Shown here: one piece after another, positions 17,756-26,761 of the stretch
Layout: every line of letters starts with the position of its first letter
Position numbering within the stretch: position 1 is the first letter of the stretch
Source of the DNA: Egbenema bharatensis
Lineage (GTDB): Bacteria; Cyanobacteriota; Cyanobacteriia; Elainellales; Elainellaceae
DNA: 64,000 nucleotides
Reading direction: 5' to 3'
Assembly (NCBI RefSeq): GCF_048077055.1
Contig: NZ_CP182236.1
Span: forward strand, 6,882,001-6,946,000
Notes under the pieces: model-generated
What the model was told of the DNA's origin: nothing
What the model saw: only the letters and a program-made list of their open reading frames with translations
Databases searched by the model: none
Translations under genes and position numbers: made by a program

Positions 17756-18355
17756 ATGATTCAAGCCATTCCTCAACCGCTGACGTTTGATGAGTTCATC
17801 GATTTGGACGATGGCAATGAACTCCTTGAGTATGAACTGGTGGATGGGAGGCTGGTACTCATGCCCGAACCCGATGACTGGCACGAGGAAATTTTGGAGT
17901 TCCTTTCGTTTATATTTGAGTTGCAGTATCGGCGTTCCAGGCTGAATTACTCGGTGCGGAAGCGGAATGCTCTCTTGCTTGAAAATCGTCGGGGCAGACG
18001 ACCAGATATTGCAGTGATCGAACGCCCTCCAACTCGGCGGGAGGATCGGCAACCCGGTATCCGAACCACGCCACTGATGATTGTTGAGATTGCTTCCGGC
18101 AATTGGAGTAGCGATCTGGTGGAGAAGCAGGAGGAATATGAGGCGTTAGGGGTTCCCGTCTATTGGATTGTTGATTATCGGGGGCAGATTCCAGCGAAAT
18201 ATTGTCAGCGGGGCAAGGGAAAAAAGGTGATTGTGCTGACTCTGGAGCATGGAGTGTACCAGAAGGCGGAATATGGGGAAGGTGAAAGGGTTCCCTGCAC
18301 TCTATTTCCAGAGTTAAGACTGACGGTGGATCAGATTTTGGCAGCAGAGGAGTAA
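17756..18355 (+). CDS. Uma2-family (DUF820) PD-(D/E)XK-like protein
   Basis: A 199-residue protein. Typical features are PLTFDEFIDLDDGNELLEYE near the start, the RRGRRPDIAVIER strand (about residues 80-93), LMIVEIASGNWSSDLVEKQE with the catalytic-type Glu, and VPVYWIVDYRG. The Asp-Glu-Lys constellation of the restriction-endonuclease-like fold is complete. Uma2 genes are multiplied in cyanobacteria and often mobile. This one stands alone between CRTAC1 and a triplicated palindromic repeat. Cellular role unknown. Confidence 0.85.
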   Translation: MIQAIPQPLTFDEFIDLDDGNELLEYELVDGRLVLMPEPDDWHEEILEFLSFIFELQYRRSRLNYSVRKRNALLLENRRGRRPDIAVIERPPTRREDRQPGIRTTPLMIVEIASGNWSSDLVEKQEEYEALGVPVYWIVDYRGQIPAKYCQRGKGKKVIVLTLEHGVYQKAEYGEGERVPCTLFPELRLTVDQILAAEE

Positions 18356-18390
18356 GAGCGATCGCTGCTTCTGTCACCGCTACTCGGTAT

Positions 18391-18482
18391 GAACCCCTGA
18401 CCCCTCCTAGGAGAAAAGAACCCACCCCTGACCCCTCCCAGGAGGGGAAGAACCCGCCCCTGACCCCTCCCAGGAGGGGAAA
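18391..18482. repeat. three tandem palindromic repeats
   Basis: Three copies of a unit of about 33 bases, each containing CCCCTGACCCCTCCCAGGAG; the first copy is slightly degenerate. Each can fold on CCCCTCC/GGAGGGG. It lies 35 bases after the Uma2 gene and could act as a strong 3' structure. Confidence 0.8.
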
Positions 18483-18645
18483 GAGCGATGAGCGTCATGG
18501 CTGGAATGGGTCTATCCATCAATGGATGTATCGAACTGTAGATGCAGGAATCGGGGATGTGTCGCATGATATTGGACGGTAGATAGCGGACAACCTGGGT
18601 CTACGACTCAATTCGTCTGGATGTTGCAACGCTCTAACTGTCCTG

Positions 18646-20156
18646 ATGCCCTTTGCCTTCTCTCTGTTTGATCAACCAATCCCCAAATCAACTTCCCGCC
18701 GCTCCCATCCCCTGCAATGGGTCAGCAAGCTGGGCTTACTGCTGGTTGTCATCACAACTCCCATTTCGGCGATCGCTCAGGAATTTGAAGGGGAAGCGAC
18801 CGAGCCTGAACCACTGCCGCCTCCGGCTGCAACGGTAGAAGAAACAGGGGTTTTCTTTGCGGATGTGCTGGTGCGAGGATTGCCCGTCTTTCAGGTGGGA
18901 AGTTTGGGGGAACTCAGCGCGACGGAGCGGGGCCAACTGATTAATCGGCGGATTGCGGGAATATTGAGACAAACGCCAACACCAGGTACAGTGACGGTGC
19001 AGCTTGATGAACAGCGAAATATTGCCACGCTCCAGGCAAATAATCGCGTGATCATGACGGTTACTGAGCAGGATGCGTTCGACTTCAACACTTCGCTGGC
19101 AGAATTGGCGCAGCGGTGGGCAGAGGAATTGAATCAGGCGTTGGTTCAGCCTAACTTAGCTGTAGATGTGGCGCAACGACTGGATGCAGCGAGTCGGCAG
19201 TTGGTGCGGAGTACGTTGAATAACCTGCCTTCTCTCCTGGGGGCATTGGTGGTAATTGGATTGACCTGGCTGGTGGCCATGCTGGTGCGGCGAGGGGCCG
19301 AGCTTTGGCCGAGAAAACCGAGGGCGATCGCAGTACGGAAATCCTGGTGGGGCGGTTGGGCTATGGCAGTGTTTGGATTGTCGGTTCTGTGCTGGCTCTG
19401 GGAATTTTGGGGCTTGACTTTGCGACGCTCCTGGGCACGTTGGGCTTAACCAGTGTGGCGATCGGGTTTAGCCTCAAGGATGTGTTGAGCAACTACATTT
19501 CTGGCGTGATTCTGCTGGCGGCCCGTCCGTTTCGGCTAAATGATCAGGTGGTGATTGGGGAGCATGAGGGCACTGTGATTCAGGTGAAGCTCCGAACAAC
19601 CACGATTCAAACCTACGATGGGCGGATGGTATCAATTCCGAATCAGTCCGTGTTCAATCGCAGCATTATCAACAACACGGCATCGACGGCGCGGCGGAGT
19701 CATGTCATGCTGGGCATTGATTATAAGGCCGACATTGCCACCGCACAACAGGTAATCAAAACAGCCCTCGATCGCCTGGAAACCGTAGAGAATACTCCAG
19801 AACCGATCGTGTTAGTTCGAGAACTGGCCACCAGCACCGTGAATCTGGAAGTGCGGTTTTGGGTGAATTCCCGGCGGCGAGAGTTTCTTCAGGTGACATC
19901 AGAAGCGATTCAAGCTATGAAGGAAGGCTTGCAGGCGGCTGGAATTGAGATGCCCACGGAAATTTATACCCTGACCTTTCGCAATCCCCAACGTATTGAG
20001 ATGATTTCTGGGGAACCGGGTTCCAACGATCGCACCACGGAGCGAAACGAGGGTGACAACGAGGGGCGAAGCACAGAGGGAAACACCGATCGAAACAATC
20101 AGCCCAACAATTATCAAACCAGCAGTCGAGACTTTTCCGACCCAGCCAGATCCTGA
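18646..20156 (+). pseudogene. MscS-type mechanosensitive channel with a single-base frameshift
   Basis: The two frames 18646-19449 and 19305-20156 together form about 503 residues. The N-terminus has a signal peptide (cut after ISAIA) and a periplasmic domain with LVRGLPVFQVGS-like strands, then a membrane segment (LGALVVIGLTWLVAMLV). The second frame supplies the pore helix (GTLGLTSVAIGFSLKDVLSNYISG) and the MscS beta domain (FRLNDQVVIGEHEGTVIQV). They join near 19302-19306 by adding one base (GAEL then LAEKTEGD). The overall length of 1511 is one short of a codon multiple. The C-terminal 50 residues are polar and low-complexity. Confidence 0.88.
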
Positions 20157-20277
20157 CATGGCGATCGGGTGATGTTAGGGTGGAGGGAATCTGCAAGTAG
20201 AGCCACTGGTGTTCAGCTTTTTCTAGTTCCTATTCCTTTTCACCCACGCTATATCTAGAGGAGTTTTTGCTCTTCCA

Positions 20278-22071
20278 ATGCTGGCTAATCGATATCGAAT
20301 GATTAAAAAATTGGGAGAAGGAGGGTTTGGTCAAACCTTCCTGGCGCAGGATGTGCAGATGCCGTCCCAGCGCACCTGCGTGATTAAGCAGCTTAAACCC
20401 ATGACGGCCAATCCTGAAATCTATCAGATGATTCAGGAACGGTTTCAGCGTGAGGCGACTGTGCTGGAAAAGCTGGGAGAAAGAAGCAGGCAAATTCCCA
20501 GTCTCTATGCCTATTTTTGTGAGAATCAAGAGTTTTTTCTGATTCAGGAATGGATCGAAGGGGCGACTTTAAGCGATCGGATTCATGCTCAGACGGTTTT
20601 ATCGGCAGGGGCCGTCCGAGAAATTTTGTTGAACCTATTACCCGTTTTGGAATTCATCCACAGCCAGGGGATTATTCACCGAGATATTAAACCCGATAAC
20701 ATCATTATCCGTCAGGCGGATCAACTGCCAGTTTTGATTGACTTTGGGGCAGTGCGGGAAACGATGGGAACGGTGTTCAACTCTAAGGGCCATCCCACCA
20801 GTTCGATCGTGATTGGCACACCGGGATACATGCCCTCCGAACAGGCCGCCGGTCGGCCGATCGCCTCCAGTGATCTCTATAGCCTGGGATTAACGGCGAT
20901 CTATGCCCTGACGGGTAAAATGCCCCACGAATTTATCACCGATCCCCAGACTGGAGAAATTTTGTGGCGGAATCGTGCCCCTGATCTCAGTCCAGAATTT
21001 GCGGACGTTTTGGAGAAAGCCACCCGCTCCCATCCCCGCGATCGCTACAGCAGTGCTCATCAGATGCTGGCTGCTTTACAGGGGGAAACTCTGACTCAAT
21101 CCATCCCGCCGATCCAGCCCATCTCGCCGCTGAATGCCCCAACGATGGCCGTATCGGTTCCCTCAGTTCCGCCCACCGTTGCCCCCACGGGACAACCCAC
21201 CATCCCCGCCACTGCCCAACCGTTCGTGCAACCCACCGTTCCAGTCACCGCTTCCCCCCCCTCGCTATCCAACGATGCCGCACCTCCTAAATCAACTACT
21301 TCCCTGGTGCTACCGAGCCTGATTCTAGGGGGATTAGTCAGTGCAGCAATTCTGATTGGTTTTGTGTTAACCCGATCGCCCGCTTCCATCGGCAACCTAT
21401 CCTCTGTCCCCAATCCTGCCCCCAACCCTGCCAGCCCATCGCCTGATCAGGACAGTCCTTCCCCCGATTTACCTGATTCCACGCCAGACCCGACTTCCCA
21501 AACGGTTGACCCCATTGCTTCTCCGTCCCCTGATCCAGAAATCGTAGCTTCCCCTGAAGTCGTTCCGCCTGAACCGAATCGTCCGATCGCCCAGCCGATT
21601 TCAGAAGAGCTGGTTCTCGTATCGGCAGCCGGGGATCCTGTGAATATCTATGCACAACCCTCAACCCGTTCTGCTGCTCCCCACTACGGACTGGAGGGCG
21701 ATCGGGTGACAGCCCTGGAGCAGATTCAGGGAGAGGATGGCTACACCTGGTATTTTGTGCAATTTCCATCGGGGGCAGATGGGTGGATTCGCAGTGATGC
21801 GGTGCGATCGAGTCAGGTTCCTCCCCCGGTTCCAGAATCCCCCGTATCGTTTCCCCAGACGGCTCAGATTATTGGTCAAACTTCAGGCAGTCGGGTGAAT
21901 GTGCGATCGACTCCCTCGACCCGCGCCAATTCGCCGCACTACGGATTGGTGGGCGATCGGGTGACGGTTCTGGAGCAGGCTCAGGGGGATGATGGGCGAA
22001 CCTGGTATTCGGTGCAATTTTCCTCTGGGGCGACTGGCTGGATTCGGGAGGATTTTGTTGAGTTGCAATAG
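20278..22071 (+). CDS. Ser/Thr protein kinase with two SH3b domains
   Basis: A 597-residue protein. Residues 1-270 are a Hanks-type kinase: GEGGFGQTFLAQD loop, VIKQLKP lysine, HRDIKPDNIII, DFGAVRE and GTPGYMPSEQAAG are all intact. Then comes a Pro/Thr/Ser-rich linker, one membrane segment near 341-365 (LVLPSLILGGLVSAAILIGF), a second Pro/Ser/Asp-rich spacer, and two bacterial SH3 domains near 442-510 and 526-597 (each with VNxxxxPSTR and YGLxGDRVT). The topology implies a cytoplasmic kinase with SH3 sensors outside, probably reading the cell wall. ATG at 20278 gives the complete kinase loop. Confidence 0.94.
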   Translation: MLANRYRMIKKLGEGGFGQTFLAQDVQMPSQRTCVIKQLKPMTANPEIYQMIQERFQREATVLEKLGERSRQIPSLYAYFCENQEFFLIQEWIEGATLSDRIHAQTVLSAGAVREILLNLLPVLEFIHSQGIIHRDIKPDNIIIRQADQLPVLIDFGAVRETMGTVFNSKGHPTSSIVIGTPGYMPSEQAAGRPIASSDLYSLGLTAIYALTGKMPHEFITDPQTGEILWRNRAPDLSPEFADVLEKATRSHPRDRYSSAHQMLAALQGETLTQSIPPIQPISPLNAPTMAVSVPSVPPTVAPTGQPTIPATAQPFVQPTVPVTASPPSLSNDAAPPKSTTSLVLPSLILGGLVSAAILIGFVLTRSPASIGNLSSVPNPAPNPASPSPDQDSPSPDLPDSTPDPTSQTVDPIASPSPDPEIVASPEVVPPEPNRPIAQPISEELVLVSAAGDPVNIYAQPSTRSAAPHYGLEGDRVTALEQIQGEDGYTWYFVQFPSGADGWIRSDAVRSSQVPPPVPESPVSFPQTAQIIGQTSGSRVNVRSTPSTRANSPHYGLVGDRVTVLEQAQGDDGRTWYSVQFSSGATGWIREDFVELQ

Positions 22072-22116
22072 GACGGCAGGTAGGAACAAACTCATCTTTG
22101 AAAAAATCTGCCGTAA

Positions 22117-22200
22117 GGGCGCACAGAACGCCAGAAAGCAGAACGATTAGCGGCTTATTTGCGATCGCTGGGCATTGATCCGGATCACTTACCAGAGTAG
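22117..22200 (+). pseudogene. 3' tail of a Uma2-family gene
   Basis: An open frame after a stop at 22114 reads ERQKAERLAAYLRSLGIDPD then HLPE and a stop at 22198-22200. This is the coiled tail that ends many long Uma2 proteins. The body of the gene is missing. The rest of 22072-22470 has no gene that I can support. Confidence 0.6.
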
Positions 22201-22470
22201 AACTTTACGATTCCTTTGTCTGGTCGGCAAAATTGCTTCAGCTTTATGAGAACTCTTTCACAATCCCTCCTGTTCCAGATGTGTTCTGATCAGGGACAGG
22301 CTAAACTTTAACGGGACAGAATGCTGGCTGGGTGCATTAGTTGAGTTGAGTGTGGATCCTGACCCTGTTGGATCGATCTCGTATTCGTGTAGATAGAGTG
22401 GCTAATTATTCTAAGTCTTAAGACTGATAGCTCTCAAGTCAGAGTATTCGGGACGTGGTAGGAACAATCG

Positions 22471-24108
22471 ATGAGAGAACAACAGACTAACGCTGGCTTG
22501 ATGCGTCTGGCTCGGCTGCTCCGAGCGATTGGGTTGGTGGTAGTAATCAGTGCGATCCTGAGTGGACTGGTGCTATTGACTCCAGCGATCGCCCAGAGTG
22601 CTTCCAGAGCGGCTGTCGTGGTGGATGGTAACGCCATTTTTCAGGTCAGTGATTCTGGGGGGTATGAGGCCTCCGATCGGGCCGATGACATTAATAACCT
22701 GCTCCAGCAAGTTGTGGCATCGGGAGAAGTTCCAGAGATTCAGGTGCAGGCCGATAACCCAAATTTGCCAACGATTTTGATCAACGGACGGCATCTTCTA
22801 ACCGTTACGGATGGGGATCTGGTTCCGGGCCGCACCAAGGTTTCCCAAGCTCGCCGCTGGGCTTCTGACCTGGATGCGGCATTTCTTCAGGCCCAACAGG
22901 AGCGATCGTTACCTTATCTCCGCTGGGCAGCCGTTCAGGCCGCTGGAGCATTGGCCATTGCGATCGTTTTACATTGGGCCTTAGGGCGATTCTGGCGGCG
23001 CAGGCTGGGGCCAGAAATTCGGGCCGTGACTCAGATCCCTGATCCCGACAGCAACCTGACCCAGAATGCTCCGAATTCAGTGGAGCTGTTGCTGAACCTG
23101 CTGTTGGCGATCGCCCGGATCGCAGTATGGTTGGGGGCTACGCTGTATATCACCAACCTTTTTCCCTGGTCGCGTCAGTGGAGCTATCGGTTCATTGATA
23201 TTTTGATTGGCAGCTTCATTTCGCCGCTGTTTACCCTGGGAGAAAACCGCTATTCCGTCATCGATCTGCTGATCCTGGCGGGAATGCTGATGGCCCTGGA
23301 AATTGCGACCAAAACCGTTACCAATGTCCTTAAAACTCGTGTTCTGCGGGTAACAGTGGCCAATCGGGGAGCCAGGGAAGTGATTGCGCTGGTGATTCGC
23401 TACGGGCTGCTGTTTATTGGGGCGTTGGTGCTCTTACAAATTTGGGGTATTGACCTGAGTTCCTTAGCCTTGCTGGCCAGTGCCCTCGGTATCGGGATTG
23501 GTTTGGGTTTACAGGATATTGCCAGGGATATTGGTAGCGGGGTGGTGCTGCTGTTTGAGCGACCAATTCAAGTGGGTGATTTTGTTCAGGTCGGTAGTTT
23601 TGAAGGGACGATCGAACGGATTAATGCCCGCAGTACGCTGGTGCGGACGCTGGATCACATTTCCATCATTGTGCCCAACTCCCGATTTTTATCGGATGAG
23701 GTGATTAACTGGAGTCATGGGAATCCGGTGTCCCGCTTACGAGTTCCCGTTGGCATTGCCTATGGTTCTAATATTGAAGATGCGCGATCGGCCCTACTGG
23801 ATGCAGCCCAAGAACATTCCCGCATCCTTTCTGCTCCTAAACCGATGGTAATCTTCAGGGGGTTTGGCGATCACTCATTGAACCTGGAGCTGTTTGTCTG
23901 GACGGCAGAACCCAGCAAACATATTTTGATTAAAAGTGAGCTGTACTTCAGCATTGAAGCCAAGTTCCGCAAGTACCAGGTTCAGGTGCCATTCCCGCAA
24001 CGCGATCTCCATGTTCGTACGGGCAGCTTGCCGATCGAGCTTTCCCCAGAAGTGGAACAAACGCTGCAACAACTCCTTAGAATGTCTCAGAATAGAAATG
24101 GTAAGTAG
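22471..24108 (+). CDS. MscS-family mechanosensitive ion channel
   Basis: A 545-residue membrane protein. A signal or first membrane segment (IGLVVVISAILSGLVLLTPA) is followed by a periplasmic domain (VVVDGNAIFQVSD), several membrane helices from about 150 to 330, then the pore helix SALGIGIGLGLQDIARDIGS and the MscS beta domain (FERPIQVGDFVQVGSFEGTI). The C-terminal vestibule has VGIAYGSNIEDARSALLDAA. It is intact, unlike the related gene at 18646. Members open at high membrane tension to release solutes. The N-terminal domain resembles that of the broken paralogue, so the two are probably a duplicated pair. Confidence 0.93.
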   Translation: MREQQTNAGLMRLARLLRAIGLVVVISAILSGLVLLTPAIAQSASRAAVVVDGNAIFQVSDSGGYEASDRADDINNLLQQVVASGEVPEIQVQADNPNLPTILINGRHLLTVTDGDLVPGRTKVSQARRWASDLDAAFLQAQQERSLPYLRWAAVQAAGALAIAIVLHWALGRFWRRRLGPEIRAVTQIPDPDSNLTQNAPNSVELLLNLLLAIARIAVWLGATLYITNLFPWSRQWSYRFIDILIGSFISPLFTLGENRYSVIDLLILAGMLMALEIATKTVTNVLKTRVLRVTVANRGAREVIALVIRYGLLFIGALVLLQIWGIDLSSLALLASALGIGIGLGLQDIARDIGSGVVLLFERPIQVGDFVQVGSFEGTIERINARSTLVRTLDHISIIVPNSRFLSDEVINWSHGNPVSRLRVPVGIAYGSNIEDARSALLDAAQEHSRILSAPKPMVIFRGFGDHSLNLELFVWTAEPSKHILIKSELYFSIEAKFRKYQVQVPFPQRDLHVRTGSLPIELSPEVEQTLQQLLRMSQNRNGK

Positions 24109-24221
24109 GGTTGCGATCGGCGCTGGAGGTAGTGTTCCAAACGGAGCCCCTTCAAATCCAGCCTTAGACTCGAATTAATCGTCGATAAACTACCCAAAGG
24201 TTCCTCAATCAAACAGCAACT

Positions 24222-24503
24222 ATGTCCAAAACCCTCACCATTACCCTTTCTGATGCTCTAGAGCAAGCCCTGGCCCAGACCGCTGCCCAGACGAACCAAT
24301 CTACCGAAGAACTTATTTTACAATTGCTGACTCAAAACTTCGTTGGGCAAGAAACTTCTGAAACGACAGTTCCCTTAAAGTTGACCGACGATCCCCTGTT
24401 ACAGTTAGCAGGCTGTATTACCAGCGATGTCGGTGATGCAGCCGATCGCCATGATTACTACCTTGGCAAAGCCATCTACGACGAAATGCACCAGGATGAC
24501 TAA
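24222..24503 (+). CDS. antitoxin of a PIN toxin
   Basis: A 93-residue protein. The N-terminus (MSKTLTITLSDALEQALAQT) fits a ribbon-helix-helix antitoxin. The middle, LTDDPLLQLAGCITSDVGDA, and the end, DRHDYYLGKAIYDEMHQDD, match the common cyanobacterial VapB type. The stop overlaps the toxin start by 8 bases. It is likely to repress its own operon. Confidence 0.83.
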   Translation: MSKTLTITLSDALEQALAQTAAQTNQSTEELILQLLTQNFVGQETSETTVPLKLTDDPLLQLAGCITSDVGDAADRHDYYLGKAIYDEMHQDD

Positions 24504-24921
24504 GCTGTTCGTAGATACCTCTGGATGGGCCAGTTTTTTCGACAGTAAAGAACCCACCCACAGGCAAGCCGTACAGATTTTGACAACGGCTTATCAAAAG
24601 CAACACACTATTGTTACGAGCAACTACATTCTTGCAGAATTAGTTTCGCTTTTGCATAGTCCACTGCGGATTCCCCGACCAAAAATCTTCACCATTATCG
24701 ATACTATTAAGGCTACCCTCTACTTAGACATTCTTCATATTGATCCTGCCACAGATACCGAGGCTTGGAATCTCTGCAAGTCTCGTCCTGATAAAGTTTG
24801 GTCGTTAGTGGATTGCAGCTCATTCATCTTGATGCAGCAGCAAAATATTCAGGTTGCACTCACTACCGATCATCACTTCGAGCAAGCAGGGTTTGTCCGT
24901 CTACTAAAACCTACCCCATGA
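24496..24921 (+). CDS. PIN-domain (VapC-type) toxin
   Basis: A 141-residue protein. ATG at 24496 is used because it begins MTKLFVDTSGWASFFDSKEP, the PIN opening. Acidic site residues are visible: FVDTS, Glu in NYILAELVSLL, Asp in WSLVDCSSFIL and Asp in ALTTDHHFEQAG. The length is normal and the frame intact. It overlaps the antitoxin upstream, and its stop overlaps the ATG of the DUF512 gene downstream by four bases (ATGA), so all three are probably one transcript. Confidence 0.88.
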   Translation: MTKLFVDTSGWASFFDSKEPTHRQAVQILTTAYQKQHTIVTSNYILAELVSLLHSPLRIPRPKIFTIIDTIKATLYLDILHIDPATDTEAWNLCKSRPDKVWSLVDCSSFILMQQQNIQVALTTDHHFEQAGFVRLLKPTP

Positions 24922-26246
24922 GTGAATCGACTATCCAACCCGCTTTAATTACAAATGTGTTGCCCGACTCGATCGCAGCAGAAATTGGCTTTGAGGCGGG
25001 CGATCGGCTGGTGGCAATCAATGGGGAGCGTCCCCGTGATTTGATTGACTATCAGTTTCTCTGTGCTGATGAAGTGCTGGAACTGGAAGTGCTGGATGCT
25101 CAGGGGCGAACCCATCAGATTGAGATTGAAAAAGACTACGATGAAGACCTGGGGCTGGAGTTTGAATCGGCGCTGTTTGATGGACTGATTCAGTGCAACA
25201 ATCGCTGTCCGTTTTGCTTTATTGATCAGCAGCCACCGGGTAAGCGACAAAGCCTTTATCTTAAAGATGATGACTATCGCCTTAGTTTTCTCTACGGCAG
25301 CTATTTAACCCTGACGAATTTAACTCAAAAAGAGTGGGATCGAATTGCCCAGATGCGGCTCTCGCCCCTGTACGTTTCGGTTCATGCGACGGAACCTGAG
25401 GTGCGAACCCGACTGTTGAAAAATCCCAGGGCTGGATTGTTGCTGGAACACTTGAAATGGTTTCAGGAGAATCGCTTACAGATTCACGCGCAGGTGGTGG
25501 TCTGTCCGGGGATCAATGATGGAGAACATTTAGAACGCACCCTCCTGGATCTGGCCAGCTTTCACCGGGGAGAGATTCCAGCCGTTACTTCAGTGGCCGT
25601 GGTTCCGGTGGGGCTGACTCGCTTTCGACCCACGGAGGATGAGCTGATCCCGGTGAATCAGGAGAAGGCAAGGGAAGTGATTGCCCAGGTGCAAGGGCTT
25701 CAGGACAAGTTTCGCCAACAGTTTGGCACGACCTTTGCCTGGTTAGCGGATGAATGGTTCTTGATTGGACGGCAAGACTTACCGCCGGAGGTTCACTACG
25801 AAGATTATCCGCAGATTGGGAATGGGGTTGGCTCGATTCGGCAATTCCTGAAACAGTTTCGATCGGCGGCTAAACAATTACCTGATCAGATTTCCGCTCC
25901 GCGTCACTATACCTGGGTAGTGGGGAATGCGGTAGAGGATGCCTTTCAGCCGATCGTCCAACGGTTAAATCAGGTGGAGGGGTTGCGGGTGGAGATGGTG
26001 GCCCTGCGGAGTGAGTATTGGGGTCAGGAAATGACGGTGACGGGACTGCTAACGGGGCAGGATCTTCTGCATGGCTTGAAGGACAGGGTGTTGGGGGATG
26101 GGATTCTGTTACCCTCCTTAATGTTAAAGCATGATGACAGTCGGTTTTTAGATGACATGACCGTTGAGGCTTTGGCGCAACAGCTTAACGCTCAAATTTA
26201 CCCGATCGGCGATATTGCAGAATTCATTGAGCGGTGTCATCAGTAG
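24918..26246 (+). CDS. cyanobacterial PDZ/DUF512 iron-sulfur protein
   Basis: A 442-residue protein of the TIGR03279-type cyanobacterial FeS-containing family. ATG at 24918 starts a PDZ-like domain (PALITNVLPDSIAAEIGFEA). The radical-SAM-like CNNRCPFCFIDQQPPGKRQS follows near residue 96, then the DUF512 C-terminal half (LTGQDLLHGLKDRVLGDG). The three cysteines could bind a 4Fe-4S cluster. Substrate unknown; an oxidoreductase or methylthio-type role is only inferred. Its start overlaps the PIN toxin stop, which is unusual for a core cyanobacterial gene. Confidence 0.9.
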   Translation: MSESTIQPALITNVLPDSIAAEIGFEAGDRLVAINGERPRDLIDYQFLCADEVLELEVLDAQGRTHQIEIEKDYDEDLGLEFESALFDGLIQCNNRCPFCFIDQQPPGKRQSLYLKDDDYRLSFLYGSYLTLTNLTQKEWDRIAQMRLSPLYVSVHATEPEVRTRLLKNPRAGLLLEHLKWFQENRLQIHAQVVVCPGINDGEHLERTLLDLASFHRGEIPAVTSVAVVPVGLTRFRPTEDELIPVNQEKAREVIAQVQGLQDKFRQQFGTTFAWLADEWFLIGRQDLPPEVHYEDYPQIGNGVGSIRQFLKQFRSAAKQLPDQISAPRHYTWVVGNAVEDAFQPIVQRLNQVEGLRVEMVALRSEYWGQEMTVTGLLTGQDLLHGLKDRVLGDGILLPSLMLKHDDSRFLDDMTVEALAQQLNAQIYPIGDIAEFIERCHQ

Positions 26247-26401
26247 AAGAATTCTCTGGGCAGTTGCAAATACTGGGAGTAAGAAAGGAAAGTTCCGCAA
26301 ATCTATTGAAGTACTTACAGTCGAACTGGGTAATTTTAGAAGTGGAAGGTTCATGACAGTGAGTCAATTCTCCTTCCCAATGTACTTCAGGAGTAATTGC
26401 A

Positions 26402-26572
26402 ATGATCAAGCTTGGAGTCTGGGTACAGGTTATCGATCCAAATTCAATTTTCTACCGCCAGGTTGGGCAAGTTCAAGATCAGCAAATACAAAACGGGCGG
26501 CGGCTGTGTAAGTTATTTGGTTTCTGGTTTGATGATGTGGATCTGCAACTCTGGTTAGGGATGCGATCGTAG
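26402..26572 (+). CDS. 56-residue small protein
   Basis: ATG at 26402, with AGGAG 9 bases upstream, opens MIKLGVWVQVIDPNSIFYRQ, VGQVQDQQI and then FGFWFDDVDLQLWLG, ending at TAG 26570-26572. The N-terminal half resembles a short beta-barrel or KOW-like strand pattern (GVWVQVID, then YRQVGQV), so it could be a nucleic-acid- or protein-binding module. It is near the size limit for chance frames, but the ribosome site and composition support it. Confidence 0.5.
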   Translation: MIKLGVWVQVIDPNSIFYRQVGQVQDQQIQNGRRLCKLFGFWFDDVDLQLWLGMRS

Positions 26573-26612
26573 TTAGGTTTGAGTGGTAGTTTAGAGGTTC
26601 ACCTTATAGGAA

Positions 26613-26755
26613 GTGTAGTAGTTTGAATGGGCGGGCAAGATGCCCACCCCACAAGAGGTGTAGTGGTTTGGATGGGCGGGTAGGAGTTCCAATCCACAAG
26701 GGTTGTAGTGGTTTGAATGGGTGGGTAGGAGTCCCAATCCACAAGAGATGTTGGG
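26613..26755. repeat. three tandem 45-base repeats containing the dispersed palindrome
   Basis: Units start at 26613, 26658 and 26703, each like GTAGTGGTTTGAATGGGCGG followed by a GCAAGATGCCCACC-like or TAGGAGTCCCAATCC-like arm and CACAAGAG. The first unit carries the full GGGCGGGCAAGATGCCCACC core; the later two have drifted arms. It lies 3' of the beta-propeller gene. Confidence 0.8.
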
Positions 26756-26761
26756 TTGGAT

